The notes: generated by a model not told the origin, from the sequence alone. 64,000 nt of DNA from Streptomyces thinghirensis (GCA_021502835.1 JAKFGP010000052.1:62001-126000); one strand, 5' to 3'; shown: positions 7,909 to 17,354, counted from the first letter of the stretch. Numbers and translations are program-made.

Positions 7909-8982
7909 TCAATACACCTAGTCACAGTCCGCCGCGGTCTGTTCTCGATCGAGCTCCAACACCGTGGTGATCAGATTCGTGCGTGTATGCAAGGGCGCGC
8001 CGGTTACCGGCGTCGGCGACGCTCGGCCAACCGCCGCTACCGGGCACCACGCTCACGCAACCGCGCCCAGCCCATCGGATGGTTGCCGCCTTCCGTGCGC
8101 CACCGAGTCGACACCACGCTCTCGCTGGCCGCCCGTTTGAGTCGCTTCGCCCCCGTCACGGAGGTCCACGTCGAACGCGTCGCCTTCGACCTGCACCAGC
8201 AAGGTCACTCACCCGGGGACGTCCGTACGCGTCTCCAGGCCAGGTGGAACCGCACTTGCGCATACTGCGACGCCGCCGGGGTCCGTCTCAATGTGGAGCA
8301 CATCGAGCCCCGCAGTCGAGGGGGCTCAGATCGCCTCTCGAACCTGGTTCTCGCCTGTGTGCCTTGCAATCAGGCCAGGGAAGCAGATCCGTTGAGGACT
8401 TCCTGGCGCACCGGCCCGAGCGGCTCGCGACGGTCCTCCAGCAGATCGAACGGCTCGGCGACGCCGCTGCCATGAACGCCGTCTCGCCCCGTCTCACCGA
8501 AGCGGTGAGCGTCCTTGGCAGGCCGGTGCGCGGCTGGTCCGGTCGGCTCACCGAGAAGACGCGGGGCCTCTCCGGCCTCGCCAAGACCCACACCCTGGAC
8601 GCTCTCTCCGTCGGGCACCTTGATCACGCGTACGGAGATCGGATCGTGCGTTTTGCCGGACAGGTCCTCGTCGCCAAGGCCACGGGGCGCGGTTCGTATG
8701 CCCGCACCACTCCCGACCGATACGGGATTTCCGCGGTTGTACCGATCCCGCGTCAAGCAACACTTCGGATACGTGACCGGAGACCTCGTACATGCCGTGG
8801 TGCCCTCCGGAAAGTGCGCCGGCACGTGGACAGTCCGGGTCTCGGTGCGCGCCAGGGGGCAGCACAGCATCGCGACACCAGCAGGGCGGATCAACGTGTT
8901 CCACGGGCATCTGCGGCTGCTTCAGCGGAGCGACGGCTATGCGTACGGAACCCGTGTCGAGCCGGTGCGTCAGCGGCTCTGA
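7909..8982 (+). CDS. iscB: IscB-like RNA-guided endonuclease, N-terminally truncated
   Basis: Relative of IscB, the IS200/605-associated ancestor group of Cas9. Seen in order: RRGLFSIELQHRGDQIR leading into the Arg-rich bridge helix (GYRRRRRSANRRYRAPRSRN, then GWLPPSVRHRVDTTLS); RuvC-II VTEVHVERVAFDLHQ with Glu; HNH domain CAYCDAAGVRLNVEHIEPRS, GGSDRLSNLVLACVPCNQAR; RuvC-III KTHTLDALSVGHLDHAYGDR with His and Asp; and C-terminal GRGSYARTTPDRYGFPRLYR, FGYVTGDLVHAVVPSGK, LLQRSDGYAYGTRVEP. Frame changes near 8375 and 8725 look like indel errors. Upstream of 7909 is a stop, with no PLMP or RuvC-I, so the RuvC-I Asp is missing. About 15 residues also seem lost between RuvC-II and HNH. The first in-frame ATG is 7987. 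No TnpA is nearby. Probably a domesticated or decaying copy. Confidence 0.85.
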
Positions 8983-8991
8983 AAAAAGGGG

Positions 8992-9020
8992 TTGATCGAG
9001 CTGCGACGCGTTCCTAGTGT
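8992..9020 (+). promoter_or_regulatory. sigma-70-type promoter upstream of a 12-codon ORF
   Basis: TTGATC (8992-8997) and TAGTGT (9015-9020) are separated by exactly 17 bases, a good match to the vegetative (HrdB) consensus TTGAC-n17-TAnnnT. Transcription would begin near 9027 and give a 5' leader carrying an AAGGGAGGTGATCC ribosome site. It points right, toward the 3' end of citrate synthase, so no ordinary gene lies downstream. Confidence 0.55.
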
Positions 9021-9052
9021 GGGCTCCACACCGAAGGGAGGTGATCCGGCGA

Positions 9053-9091
9053 ATGTATGACAACCGGACGCGTGAGGTGGCTGCGGGCTAG
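9053..9091 (+). CDS. 12-codon ORF with very strong Shine-Dalgarno
   Basis: ATG at 9053 opens MYDNRTREVAAG, ending in TAG at 9089-9091. The upstream GAAGGGAGGTGATCC (9033-9047) is complementary to almost the whole 16S anti-Shine-Dalgarno tail, far better than any other gene in this window. A promoter lies 26 bases further up, and structured DNA ending in a 12-bp hairpin lies downstream (CGCGT/ACGCG at 9128-9142, then 9173-9234). It could be a leader peptide, a dual-function small RNA or a translated small protein. It is not a recognised family. Confidence 0.4.
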   Translation: MYDNRTREVAAG

Positions 9092-9172
9092 CGGCCCGTC
9101 ACCACACCGAGTGCGGTGCCGGACCAGCGCGTGAAAGACGCGTGCAGCCGGCCTAATCCCGAGCAGTCACCC

Positions 9173-9234
9173 GACCCGCGAGTCGCCGGTAAGTCCGGCC
9201 GGCTCCTCCACTGGAGGAACCAGACTCGCGGGTC
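9173..9234. terminator. large nested hairpin between small ORF and citrate synthase
   Basis: GACCCGCGAGTC (9173-9184) pairs exactly with GACTCGCGGGTC (9223-9234), with an inner TCCTCC/GGAGGA hairpin at 9204-9218. It sits just past the citrate synthase stop (minus strand) and at the end of the putative small plus-strand transcript, so it may terminate both. Confidence 0.5.
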
Positions 9235-9255
9235 GTCTGCGTTCTGCAGGACTCG

Positions 9256-10355
9256 TCAGTCCGCGATGTCGGCGTAGCCCTCGATGTCGCGCGGGTCGCG
9301 GGAGCCCGGGCCCACGTAGCGGGCGGAGGGGCGGACCAGGCGGCCGGTGCGCTTCTGTTCCAGGATGTGGGCCGACCAGCCGGCCGTGCGGGCGCAGGTG
9401 AACATCGAGGTGAACATGTGGGCCGGGACCTCGGCGAAGTCCAGCATGATGGCGGCCCAGAACTCGACGTTGGTGGCCAGGACCCGGTCGGGGGCGGCGG
9501 GCGTGGAGCTCCGCCAGGGCGGCCTTCTCCAGGGCCTCGGCGACCTCGAAGCGCGGGGCGCCCAGTTCGCGGGCGGTGCGGCGCAGGACGCGGGCGCGGG
9601 GGTCCTCGGCGCGGTAGACGCGGTGGCCGAATCCCATGAGGCGTTCACCGGCGTCTAGGGTCTTCTTGACGTAGGCCTCGGCGTCGCCGGTGCGCTCGAT
9701 CTCCTCGATCATGTGCAGGACGCGGGAGGGGGCGCCGCCGTGCAGCGGGCCGGACATGGCTCCCACGGCGCCGGAGAGGGCCGCCGCCACGTCCGCGCCG
9801 GTGGAGGCGATGACGCGGGCGGTGAAGGTGGACGCGTTCATGCCGTGCTCGGCGGCGGAGGTCCAGTAGGCGTCGACCGCGGCGACGTGCTTGGGGTCGG
9901 GCTCGCCGCGCCAGCGGATCATGAAGCGTTCGACGACGGACTGCGCCTTGTCGATCTCCCGTTGCGGGACCATGGGCAGGCCCTGGCCGCGGGCCGACTA
10001 GGCGACGTAGGACAGGGCCATGACGGCGGCGCGGGCGAGGTCGGCGCGGGCCTGCTCGGCATCGATGTCCAGGAGGGGTTTCAGGCCCCAGACGGGTGCG
10101 AGCATGGCGAGCGCGGACTGCACGTCGACGCGGATGTCCCCGGAGTGGACCGGGATCGGGAAGGGCTCCGCCGGCGGCAGGCCGGGGTTGAAGGCCCCGT
10201 CGACGAGCAGGCCCCAGACGTTGCCGAAGGAGACGTGCCCGACCAGGTCCTCGATGTCGACGCCGCGGTAGCGGGGCGCCGCCCTCCTTGTCGGGTTCGG
10301 CGATCTCCGTCTCGAACGCGACGACTCCCTCTAGCCCGGGTACGAAGTCGGACAT
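9256..10355 (-). CDS. citrate synthase family protein
   Basis: Condenses acetyl-CoA with an oxoacid, normally oxaloacetate; about 366 residues, a short citrate/2-methylcitrate synthase type. Start ATG reads MSDFVPGLEGVVAFETEIAE. Active-site regions are intact: SGPLHGGAPSRVLHMIEE, the catalytic His loop GERLMGFGHRVYRAEDPRAR, and EFWAAIMLDFAEVPAHMFTS with the catalytic Asp. The C-terminus is YVGPGSRDPRDIEGYADIAD. There are at least two frame changes (near 10280 and 9500) and an in-frame TAG at 9998-10000 where a Gln codon (CAG) is expected in SYVAQSARGQGLP. It sits beside a fatty-acid/branched-acyl operon and is divergent from pdxH; a 2-methylcitrate role cannot be excluded. Confidence 0.85.
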
Positions 10356-10559
10356 CAGGCGGCTCCTCGTGATCGTGATGTGTGGCGACCGGTGCGGGGG
10401 CGGTGCGGTCGTCCCCATGGACCCGCCGGGCCCATCGGATCGGGCGGGTCCGTCGGATCCACGGTCGTGTCGACGACTCGCGGTCCTGGCGGTCACCCCT
10501 GTGATGCCCCGTACGGTCGGCGGTCATCCAACCGGATCGGGAGCAAGCACGATATCCCC

Positions 10560-10592
10560 GAGTGCCGCGCTTGGGGAGGGGCTGCGGCACTC
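10560..10592. promoter_or_regulatory. 9-bp inverted repeat in the citrate synthase/pdxH divergent region
   Basis: GAGTGCCGC (10560-10568) and GCGGCACTC (10584-10592) form a perfect inverted repeat with a 15-base spacer, 52 bases before the pdxH start. The spacing (24 bases start to start) suits either an operator or an mRNA hairpin. No binding protein is known to me for this motif. Confidence 0.25.
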
Positions 10593-10643
10593 AGTGCCAC
10601 TGGGTGACATAAGACACGGGCGCATCGGCCCGGATACGGCAGG

Positions 10644-11330
10644 ATGGCCGATGTGACCGATCGCGAAGCCGACCCCGCCGTTCCCTTCGACCTCGCCTCG
10701 ATGCGCAAGCAGTACCGGGCCGAGGGGCTCGCGGAAACCGAGCTGGCGGCGACACCCGTCGAGCAGTTCGCGCGCTGGTTCAAGCAGGCCGCGACGGAGG
10801 GCGGGCTCTTCGAGCCGAACGCCATGGTCGTCTCCACGGCGGACGCGGAGGGCCGGCCCGGCTCCCGCACGGTGCTGCTGAAGCACTTCGACGAGCAGGG
10901 ATTCGTCTTCTACACCAACTACGACTCCCGCAAGGCGCGTGACCTGGCCGAGAACCCGCACGTCTCGCTGCTGTTCCCCTGGCACCCGATGGCCCGCCAG
11001 GTGATCGTGACGGGGGTCGCGCGGCGGACCGGGCGGGACGAGACCGCCGCGTACTTCCGGACCCGGCCGCACGGCTCCCAGCTGGGCGCCTGGGCCAGCG
11101 TCCAGTCCGCGGTGGTGGCGGGCCGGGACGCCCTGGACTCCGCGTACGCCGAGCTGGCGGCGCGTTACCCGGAGGGTGAGCAGGTGCCGGTGCCGCCGCA
11201 CTGGGGCGGGTTCCGGGTGGTGCCCCGGGCGGTGGAGTTCTGGCAGGGTCGCGAGAACCGGCTGCACGACCGGCTGCGGTACGTGGCGGAGGACGGCGGA
11301 GGCTGGCGGGTGGAGCGGCTCGGTCCGTGA
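10644..11330 (+). CDS. pdxH: pyridoxamine 5'-phosphate oxidase
   Basis: FMN enzyme oxidising pyridoxine/pyridoxamine 5'-phosphate to pyridoxal 5'-phosphate, the salvage and final step of vitamin B6 metabolism. Unbroken 228 residues: [24 protein letters not shown]-like substrate region [23 protein letters not shown] site [20 protein letters not shown], and the C-terminal signature [20 protein letters not shown]. Length is normal for the family. It is divergent from citrate synthase and convergent with the TetR gene at the end of the acyl-CoA operon. Confidence 0.95.
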   Translation: MADVTDREADPAVPFDLASMRKQYRAEGLAETELAATPVEQFARWFKQAATEGGLFEPNAMVVSTADAEGRPGSRTVLLKHFDEQGFVFYTNYDSRKARDLAENPHVSLLFPWHPMARQVIVTGVARRTGRDETAAYFRTRPHGSQLGAWASVQSAVVAGRDALDSAYAELAARYPEGEQVPVPPHWGGFRVVPRAVEFWQGRENRLHDRLRYVAEDGGGWRVERLGP

Positions 11331-11362
11331 GCGGCCCGACCGGCGACTCCGACCGGCGTCGC

Positions 11363-11981
11363 TCAGGTCCAGCGCCCCGTCCAGCAGCCGGGCCCACTGC
11401 TCGATCACGCGTTCCCGGCGGGCCGCGTCGTCGGTGAGGAGATTCGCGAGGCCCAGACCGCGCGCCATGTCGAGGAGGCCCTGGACGGTTTCCCGGGCGC
11501 CGGGGCGGGCCTCGTCGGCGCCGAGGAGGTCGACCGCTATGCGGTGCGTCTCGCGGCCGACGCGGGCCTCCAGCTCGGTCACCCGGCCGCGCAGCTGCTC
11601 CTCGTTGGAGGCGGCCACCCACAGGTGGAGGGCGGCGCGGAACAGGGGGCCCGTGTAGAGGTCGACCAGGGCGGCCACCACCGCGCGGCGGTCCGCCGCC
11701 GTCGCGCCCTCCGGGAACAGGGCGCGCAGCGCGACGGAGCGTTCCTCGGCCACGTACTCCACGGCCGCCGTGAAGAGGTCCTCGCGGGTCGGGAAGTGGT
11801 GCTGTGCGGCGCCGCGGGAGACGCCGGCGTGTTCGGCGACGACGGAGACCGTGGACCCCGTCCAGCCGTGTTCGGCGAGGCAGGCCACGGCGGCTTCGAG
11901 GAGCCGTTGCCGGGTGGCCCGGCTGCGGTCCTGCTTGGGAACGCGCTCCGCGCGGTCGGCCGTGTTCACGGCACCGCTCAC
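11363..11981 (-). CDS. TetR-family regulator, last gene of the acyl-CoA operon
   Basis: About 206 residues. N-terminal HTH: RATRQRLLEAAVACLAEHG, then VSVVAEHAGVSRGAAQHHFP. The ligand domain continues to EQWARLLDGALDL. The likely start is the GTG at 11979-11981, overlapping the enoyl-CoA hydratase stop as GTGA; an ATG three codons upstream is the alternative. The natural stop near 11363-11365 is hidden by a frame change; without it the frame runs into unrelated sequence. Position at the end of the operon suggests it represses the operon in response to an acyl-CoA, possibly at the palindrome near 21482. Confidence 0.8.
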
Positions 11982-12713
11982 ACCACCCATTCCGGATCCC
12001 GTCGTTCGAGGAAGGCCGTCATCCCCTCGCGGGCCTGCGGGGAGGCGAACAGCCGGGTCGAGAGCGCGGTCAGGTCGGCCGCGTCCCGGTCGAAGGCCTC
12101 CAGCACCCTAGCCGTGAGCAGCCGTTTCGTCTCGGCCAGCGCCTGTGGTGAGGGCGCGACGCACACCGTCCAGTACGGGTTCCAGTACGGCGTCCACGTC
12201 GTCGCCCGCCGCTGTGACCAGGCCGATCCGGGCGGCCTCGGCGGCGTCGAAGCGTTCGCCGGTGAGGTAGTGGCGGGCGAGGGCACGCGGGTCGGTGCGG
12301 GGCAGCAGCGGGAGGGAGATGACGGCGGGAGCCACGCCGATGCGGACCTCGGTGAAGGCGAACGTCGACGCGGTGGAAGCGCCCGCGATGTCGCAGGCCG
12401 CGAGCAGACCGAGGCCGCCCGCGCGGACGTGTCCGGCGACGCGCGCGACGACCGGCTTGGGCAGCTCGACGATCTGCCGGAGCAGGACGACCAGGGCATC
12501 GGGGTCGGGCGGGTCGCGCAGGTCGGCGCCGGCGCTGAAGGTGTTGCCGCAGTGGGTGAGCAGGACGGCGCGTACGCCGGTGTCCTTGCCCGCGTCGGTG
12601 AGGGCGGCGGCCAGGTCGCCGACGAGGGCGGAGGAGAGGGCGTTGCGGTTGTGCGGGGAGTCGAGGGTGAGGGTCTCGACGCCCCGGTCCCGGGTGCGGC
12701 CGACGAGGCTCAT
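11978..12713 (-). CDS. enoyl-CoA hydratase/isomerase family protein
   Basis: Crotonase-fold enzyme, about 245 residues, expected to hydrate an enoyl-CoA made by the upstream dehydrogenase. It starts MSLVGRTRDRGVETLTLDSP; the oxyanion-hole segment is THCGNTFSAGADLRDPPDPD, and the second active-site region is VAGHVRAGGLGLLAACDIAG with FAFTEVRIGVAPAVISLPLL. The usual second catalytic acid region is less clear. A frame change near 12160 moves into ALAETKRLLTARVLEAF and the C-terminus FLERRDPEWVV. The start overlaps the ligase stop by ATGA, and the stop overlaps the TetR start, so translation is probably coupled. Confidence 0.85.
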
Positions 12714-14278
12714 GAACGGCCCCGCAGTTCCCGGCGGAGGATCTTGCCGCTGGCCGCCCTGGGCACGCCGTCGACGAAGGTGACTCGGCGGACGCGTTTG
12801 TAGGGGGCGACGCGTTCGGCGACGTACATCATGATCTCGCCCTCCGAGAGGTCGGGCGCGGCCGGCTGGCGCACCACGTAGGCGTGCGGCACTTCGTTCC
12901 CGTCGTCGTTGTAGGCGCCGACGACGGCCGCGTCGGCGATGCCCGGGTGGGTGAGCAGGAGGGCTTCGAGTTCGGCGGGGGCCACCTGGAAGCCCTTGTA
13001 CTTGATCAGCTCCTTGACACGGTCGACGACGAACAGCCAGCCCTCGGCGTCGACGTGTCCGACGTCCCCGGTGTGCAGCCAGCCGTCCTCGTCGATCATG
13101 GCGGCGGTGGCGTCGGGGCGGCCCAGGTAGCCCTTCATCACCTGGGGTCCGCGGATGAGGATCTCGCCGGACTCGCCGACGCCGAGGTCCTTGCCGGGGT
13201 CGTCGAGGGAGACGACGCGCATCTCGGTGCCGGCGATCAGCTTGCCGACGGTTCCGGGCGGTGCGGCGCTCATCGCGTCCAGGGGGACGACGTGGGTGCC
13301 CGGGGAGAGTTCCGTCATGCCGTACGCCTGGCCGACGGGCGGCAGGCCGAGCCGCCGCGAGCAGGCGGCGGCGAGCTTCGCGTCCAGGGGGGCGGCGGCG
13401 CTGACGATGTACTTCAGGGACGAGAGGTCGTAGTCGGCGACCAGGGGGTGCTTGGCGAGGGCGAGGACGATCGGCGGGGCGACGTAGAGGCCGGTGATGC
13501 GGTGGTTCTGAATGGCCGCGAGGAACTGCTCCAGGTCGAAGCGGGGCAGCACGACGACGGTGGCGCCGAGCCGCAGCGGGGCGTTCATGAGGGCGGTCAG
13601 GCCGTAGATGTGGAAGAAGGGCAGCACCGCCAGGACGCGGTCGCCCGGTGCGGCCGGCATCAGTGGTTCGAGCTGGGCGAGGTTGGTGGCGATCTGCCGG
13701 TGGGTGAGCATCACGCCCTTGGGGGTGCCGGTGGTGCCGGAGGAGTACGGCAGGGCGGCGACGTCCTCGGCCGGGTCGAGGGCGACGGACGGTTCGGGCG
13801 CGGCGGACGCCAGCATGTCGATGAGCGAGCGGTGACCGGGCGCGCTGTCGCAGACGAGGATCTCCTGCACGCCGCCCGCGAGTTCGGCGGCCCGGCGGGC
13901 CGTGTCCAGCAGCGGGGACACGGTCACGATCCAGCGGGCCCGCGAGTCGCCGAGCTGCTTGGCGAACTCCTCCGCCGTGGCGAGCGGGTGCACCGTGGTG
14001 ACCGAGGCGCCCGCGCGCGTGGCGGCGTAGAAGGCCAGCGGGAAGGCGACGGTGTTGGGGCTGTGCAGGGCGAGGACGTCGCCCTTGCGTACGCCGGTCT
14101 CGGCGAGGGCGGCGGCGACGCGCCGGTGGAACCGGTCCACCTGCTCGTACGTGAGGGTGGTGCCGTCGGCGCCGTCGATCAGCGCCGGGGTGTCCCCGTA
14201 GGCGGCGGCCCGGCCGAGCACCGCGTCGTGGATGGGCAGGTCGACGGGCGGGACGTCTGCGTACTCGCTGCGGAACAT
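12710..14278 (-). CDS. 4-coumarate--CoA ligase family acyl-CoA synthetase
   Basis: ATP-dependent acyl-CoA ligase of the ANL superfamily, 522 residues, unbroken. Motifs: AMP/P-loop YSSGTTGTPKGVMLTHRQ, YGMTELSPGTHVVPLD, HTGDVGHVDAEGWLFVVDR, hinge RVKELIKYKGFQVAPAELEA, and catalytic Lys in PRAASGKILRREL. It would activate the free acid that enters the pathway; the family is called 4CL-like, but substrates in actinomycetes range from medium-chain to branched acids. It lies between the acyl-CoA dehydrogenase and the hydratase in the same operon. Confidence 0.93.
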   Translation of the reverse strand: MFRSEYADVPPVDLPIHDAVLGRAAAYGDTPALIDGADGTTLTYEQVDRFHRRVAAALAETGVRKGDVLALHSPNTVAFPLAFYAATRAGASVTTVHPLATAEEFAKQLGDSRARWIVTVSPLLDTARRAAELAGGVQEILVCDSAPGHRSLIDMLASAAPEPSVALDPAEDVAALPYSSGTTGTPKGVMLTHRQIATNLAQLEPLMPAAPGDRVLAVLPFFHIYGLTALMNAPLRLGATVVVLPRFDLEQFLAAIQNHRITGLYVAPPIVLALAKHPLVADYDLSSLKYIVSAAAPLDAKLAAACSRRLGLPPVGQAYGMTELSPGTHVVPLDAMSAAPPGTVGKLIAGTEMRVVSLDDPGKDLGVGESGEILIRGPQVMKGYLGRPDATAAMIDEDGWLHTGDVGHVDAEGWLFVVDRVKELIKYKGFQVAPAELEALLLTHPGIADAAVVGAYNDDGNEVPHAYVVRQPAAPDLSEGEIMMYVAERVAPYKRVRRVTFVDGVPRAASGKILRRELRGRS

Positions 14279-14305
14279 GGTTCCTCCAGTACGGACCGGT
14301 GTGGG

Positions 14306-15446
14306 CTAGTACGACTTGGGCAGACCCAGGGTCTGGTGGGAGACGTAGTTGAGGATCATCTCCCGGCTTACCGGGGCGATACGAGCCACGCGCGACGCCG
14401 CTATCAGCGAGGCGAGCCCGAACTCGCGCGTGAGGCCGTTGCCGCCGAGGGTGTGCACGGCCTGGTCGACGGCCTTCACGCAGGCCTCCCCCGGCGGCGT
14501 ACTTGGCCATGTTGGCGGCCTCGCCGGCGCCCATGTCGTCGCCGGCGTCGTAGAGGTGCGCCGCCTTCTGCATCATCAGGCGGGCCAGTTCGAGGTCGAT
14601 GTGCGCCCTGGGCGAGGGGTGGGCGATGGCCTGGTGGGCGCCGATGGGGGTCTTCCAGACGGTGCGTTCGCGGGCGTAGTCGAGGGCCCGGGAGAGCGCG
14701 TAGCGGCCCATGCCGATCCCGAACGCCGCCGTCATGATCCGCTCGGGGTTGAGTCCGGCGAAGAGCTGGAGGAGGCCCGCGTCCCTCGTCGCCGACGAGC
14801 GCTTCGGCGGGCAGCCGCACGTCGTCGAGGGTCAGCTCGAACTGCTTCTCGGCGGCGTTCAGTTCCATGTCGATCTGCCGGCGCTCGAAGCCGGGGGTGT
14901 CGCGGGGGACGATGAACAGGCAGGGCTTGAGCTTGCCGGTGCGGGCGTCCTCAGTGCGGCCGACGATGAGGGTGGCGTCGGAGATGTCGACGCCGCTGAT
15001 GAAGACCTTGCGGCCGGTGAGGACCCAGTCGGTGCCGTCGCGGCGGGCGGTGGTGGTGATGCGGTGGCTGTTGGAGCCGGCGTCGGGCTCGGTGATGCCG
15101 AAGGACATCATGCGGGTTCCGTCGGCGAGGGTGGGGAGCCAGTCCAGTTTCTGCGCCTCGGTGCCGAAGCGGGAGATGACGGTGCCGCAGATCGCCGGGG
15201 GAGACGATCATCATCAGCAGGGGTTGCCGGCGGCGCCCATCTCTTCGAGCACGAGGGAGAGTTCGGTGATTCCGCCGCCGCCACCGCCGTATGCCTCCGG
15301 CAGGTTGACGCCGATGTAGCCGAGCTTGGCGGCTTCCTGCCAGAAGTGTTTGTTGTCGGTGCCGAGGAGCGGGGGTGGCTCTTGGCGAAGGTGGATACCG
15401 CTTTGCGGGGGGACTTGTGCTCGTCGGATTCGATGAGGGTGGTCAC
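14306..15446 (-). CDS. acyl-CoA dehydrogenase
   Basis: FAD enzyme introducing the alpha-beta double bond into an acyl-CoA; about 380 residues. Start MTTLIESDEHKSPRKAVSTF; then LPEAYGGGGGGITELSLVLE, the FAD/substrate signature MMSFGITEPDAGSNSHRITT, RKVFISGVDISDATLIVGRT, the helical domain GIGMGRYALSRALDYARERT, and the tail YVSHQTLGLPKSY. At least four frame changes (near 15380, 15200, 14790, 14490). GITEPDAGSN resembles citronellyl/isovaleryl-CoA dehydrogenase relatives. The gap to the upstream carboxylase gene is about 70 bases and holds a short interspersed Streptomyces motif. Confidence 0.88.
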
Positions 15447-15483
15447 GGAGCTCCTTCGGTCGCTTTTCGGGTGCGGGTCCGTC

Positions 15484-15497
15484 GTGGCTGGTCGCGC
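15484..15497 (+). repeat. interspersed intergenic motif, copy 1
   Basis: The 14-mer GTGGCTGGTCGCGC, followed here by AGTTCCCCGCCCC, is identical to the copy at 49554-49567. I recall similar GTGGCTGGTCGCGCAGTTCC stretches as common intergenic sequence in Streptomyces genomes. It lies in the short gap between the dehydrogenase and carboxylase genes. Confidence 0.45.
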
Positions 15498-15515
15498 AGT
15501 TCCCCGCCCCCTGGG

Positions 15516-17354
15516 TCAGCCGGTCTCGACGACCGCCAGGAGGGTGCCCATCTCCACTTGCCGTCCAGGAGCCACTGGCAGCGCGGTCAGCTTCCCCGTG
15601 GCCGGGGCGGTGATCCGGTGTTCCATCTTCATCGCCTCCAGCCACAGGAGGGGCTGGCCGGCCTGGACCGTCGTTCCCTCCGTGAGGCCCTCCGCGACGC
15701 GGACGACCGTGCCCGGCATGGGGGCGAGGAGGAGCCCGGGGCGTGCTGGGCGGTGGGGTCGGGAAGCGGGGCAGGGCGGTGAGGCGGGTGGCGTCGACGT
15801 GGATCTGGTCGCCGTACGCCGCCACCTCGAACCTGCGCCGTACGCCGTCCGCTTCCAGCAGGACCACATGCGCGTCGGCGTGGACGACGCGTACGCCGTC
15901 GGCGGCCGGGCCCGTGCGGGTGTGGTGGTAGCGGACCTCGTGTTCCTCGCCTGCCATGGCGTAGCGCTTCACCTGGGGCTGCGAGGTCAGGTTGCGCCAG
16001 GCGCCGCCGAAGCGGGGCGGCCGTGGGCGTCGGCGAGGGCGGCGGCCAGCGGGGCGAGGGGGTCGGCCGTCCCGCCGCGGGTGAGGTCGGCGAGGTGGCG
16101 GTCGTAGAAGCCGGTGTCCATGCGGGCGGACGTGAACTCCTCGTGCCGCAGGGAGCGGACGAGCAGGTCCCGGTTGGTGACCGGGCCGTGGATCGCGGCC
16201 CGCTCCAGGGCGCCGGCGAGGCGGCGGACGGCCTCCGCGCGCGTGGGCGCGTGGGCGACGGCCTTGGCGAGCATCGGGTCGTAGTGGACGCCGATGTCGT
16301 CGCCGTCGGTGTAGCCGGTGTCGAGGCGGATGCCGTCCGGGACGGCGAGGCGGTGCAGGCGGCCGGTCTGCAGGCCCAGCCGTTCGACGGGTCCTCGGCG
16401 TACAGGCGGGCCTCGACGGCGTGGCCACGCGCGCGCGGGGATCCTTCTCGAGGGCGTGGCCTTCGGCGACGCGGAGTTGGAGGGCGACGAGGTCGAGGGC
16501 GAAGAGTGCCTCCGTGACCGGGTGCTCGACCTGGAGGCGGGTGTTCATCTCCAGGAAGTGCGCCCGGCCGTCCGCGACGAGGAACTCGACGGTCCCGGCG
16601 CCGGCGTAGTCGACGGCGCGGGCGGCACGTACGGCGAGGTCGTGGAGTTCACCGGTGAGTTCGGGCGTCAGGCCCGGTGCCGGGGCCTCCTCGATCACCT
16701 TCTGGTGGCGGCGCTGGAGGGAGCAGTCCCGGGTGCCGAGCGCCCACACCGTGCCGTGGGTGTCGGCGAGGATCTGCACCTCGACGTGGCGGCCGTTCTC
16801 GACGTAGGTCTCCACGAACACCTCGCCGTCGCCGAAGGCGCTCGCCGCCTCCGCGCGGGCCGCGGTCAGTTCGCCGTCGAGGTCGGCGAGGCGCCGTACG
16901 ACGCGCATGCCGCGTCCGCCGCCGCCCGCCGCCGCCTTCACCAGGACCGGCAGGTCGGCCTCGGTGACGTGCGTGAGGGTGCGATGCCCATCAGTTCCTT
17001 GGCGCGTCTTGGACGCCATCGCCTCGATCGCCTCCGGCGGCGGTCCGATCCAGGTCAGGCCCGCGTCGACGACGGCGCGTGCGAAGCCGGCGTTCTCGGA
17101 GAGGAAGCCGTAGCCGGGGTGGACGGCGTCGGCGCCGGCGGCGACGGCGGCCTTCACGATCAGGTCGCCGCGCAGGTAGGTGTCGGCGGAGGCCGCGCCC
17201 GGCAGTCGTACCGCCGCGTCGGCCACGCGCGCGTGGAGGGCGTTCTCGTCGGCGTCCGAGTGCACGGCGACGATCCGATTCCCAACTCACGGCAGGTGCG
17301 GAAGATCCGGCAGGCGATCTCGCCCCGGTTGGCGACGAGGACAGTGCTGATCAA
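15516..17354 (-). CDS. acyl-CoA carboxylase alpha subunit (biotin carboxylase plus BCCP)
   Basis: Biotin-dependent carboxylase subunit, about 610 residues. The N-terminal biotin carboxylase begins [20 protein letters not shown] and includes [20 protein letters not shown], the ATP-grasp loop [20 protein letters not shown], and [20 protein letters not shown]. The C-terminal biotinyl domain has [11 protein letters not shown] with the biotinylated Lys. The start is likely TTG at 17352-17354, overlapping the beta-subunit stop as TTGA. Frame changes occur near 17290, 16990, 16400, 16000 and 15760. With the beta subunit it resembles methylcrotonyl-CoA or geranyl-CoA carboxylase; AtuA in the operon favours a branched isoprenoid-type substrate. 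Confidence 0.9.

Noticed and set aside
7454..9240. IS200/IS605 transposase or transposon ends around the IscB-like gene
   Set aside because: No TnpA/TnpB-like protein in any frame and no convincing terminal hairpins.
9998..10000. UAG recoding (pyrrolysine or suppression) in citrate synthase
   Set aside because: Single-base difference from CAG in an error-rich sequence; no supporting tRNA or synthetase in the window.
12884..14737. 617-codon plus-strand frame antisense to the acyl-CoA ligase and dehydrogenase
   Set aside because: Gly/Val/Asp/Arg-rich composition typical of the mirror of a GC-rich gene; the minus strand encodes clear ANL motifs.
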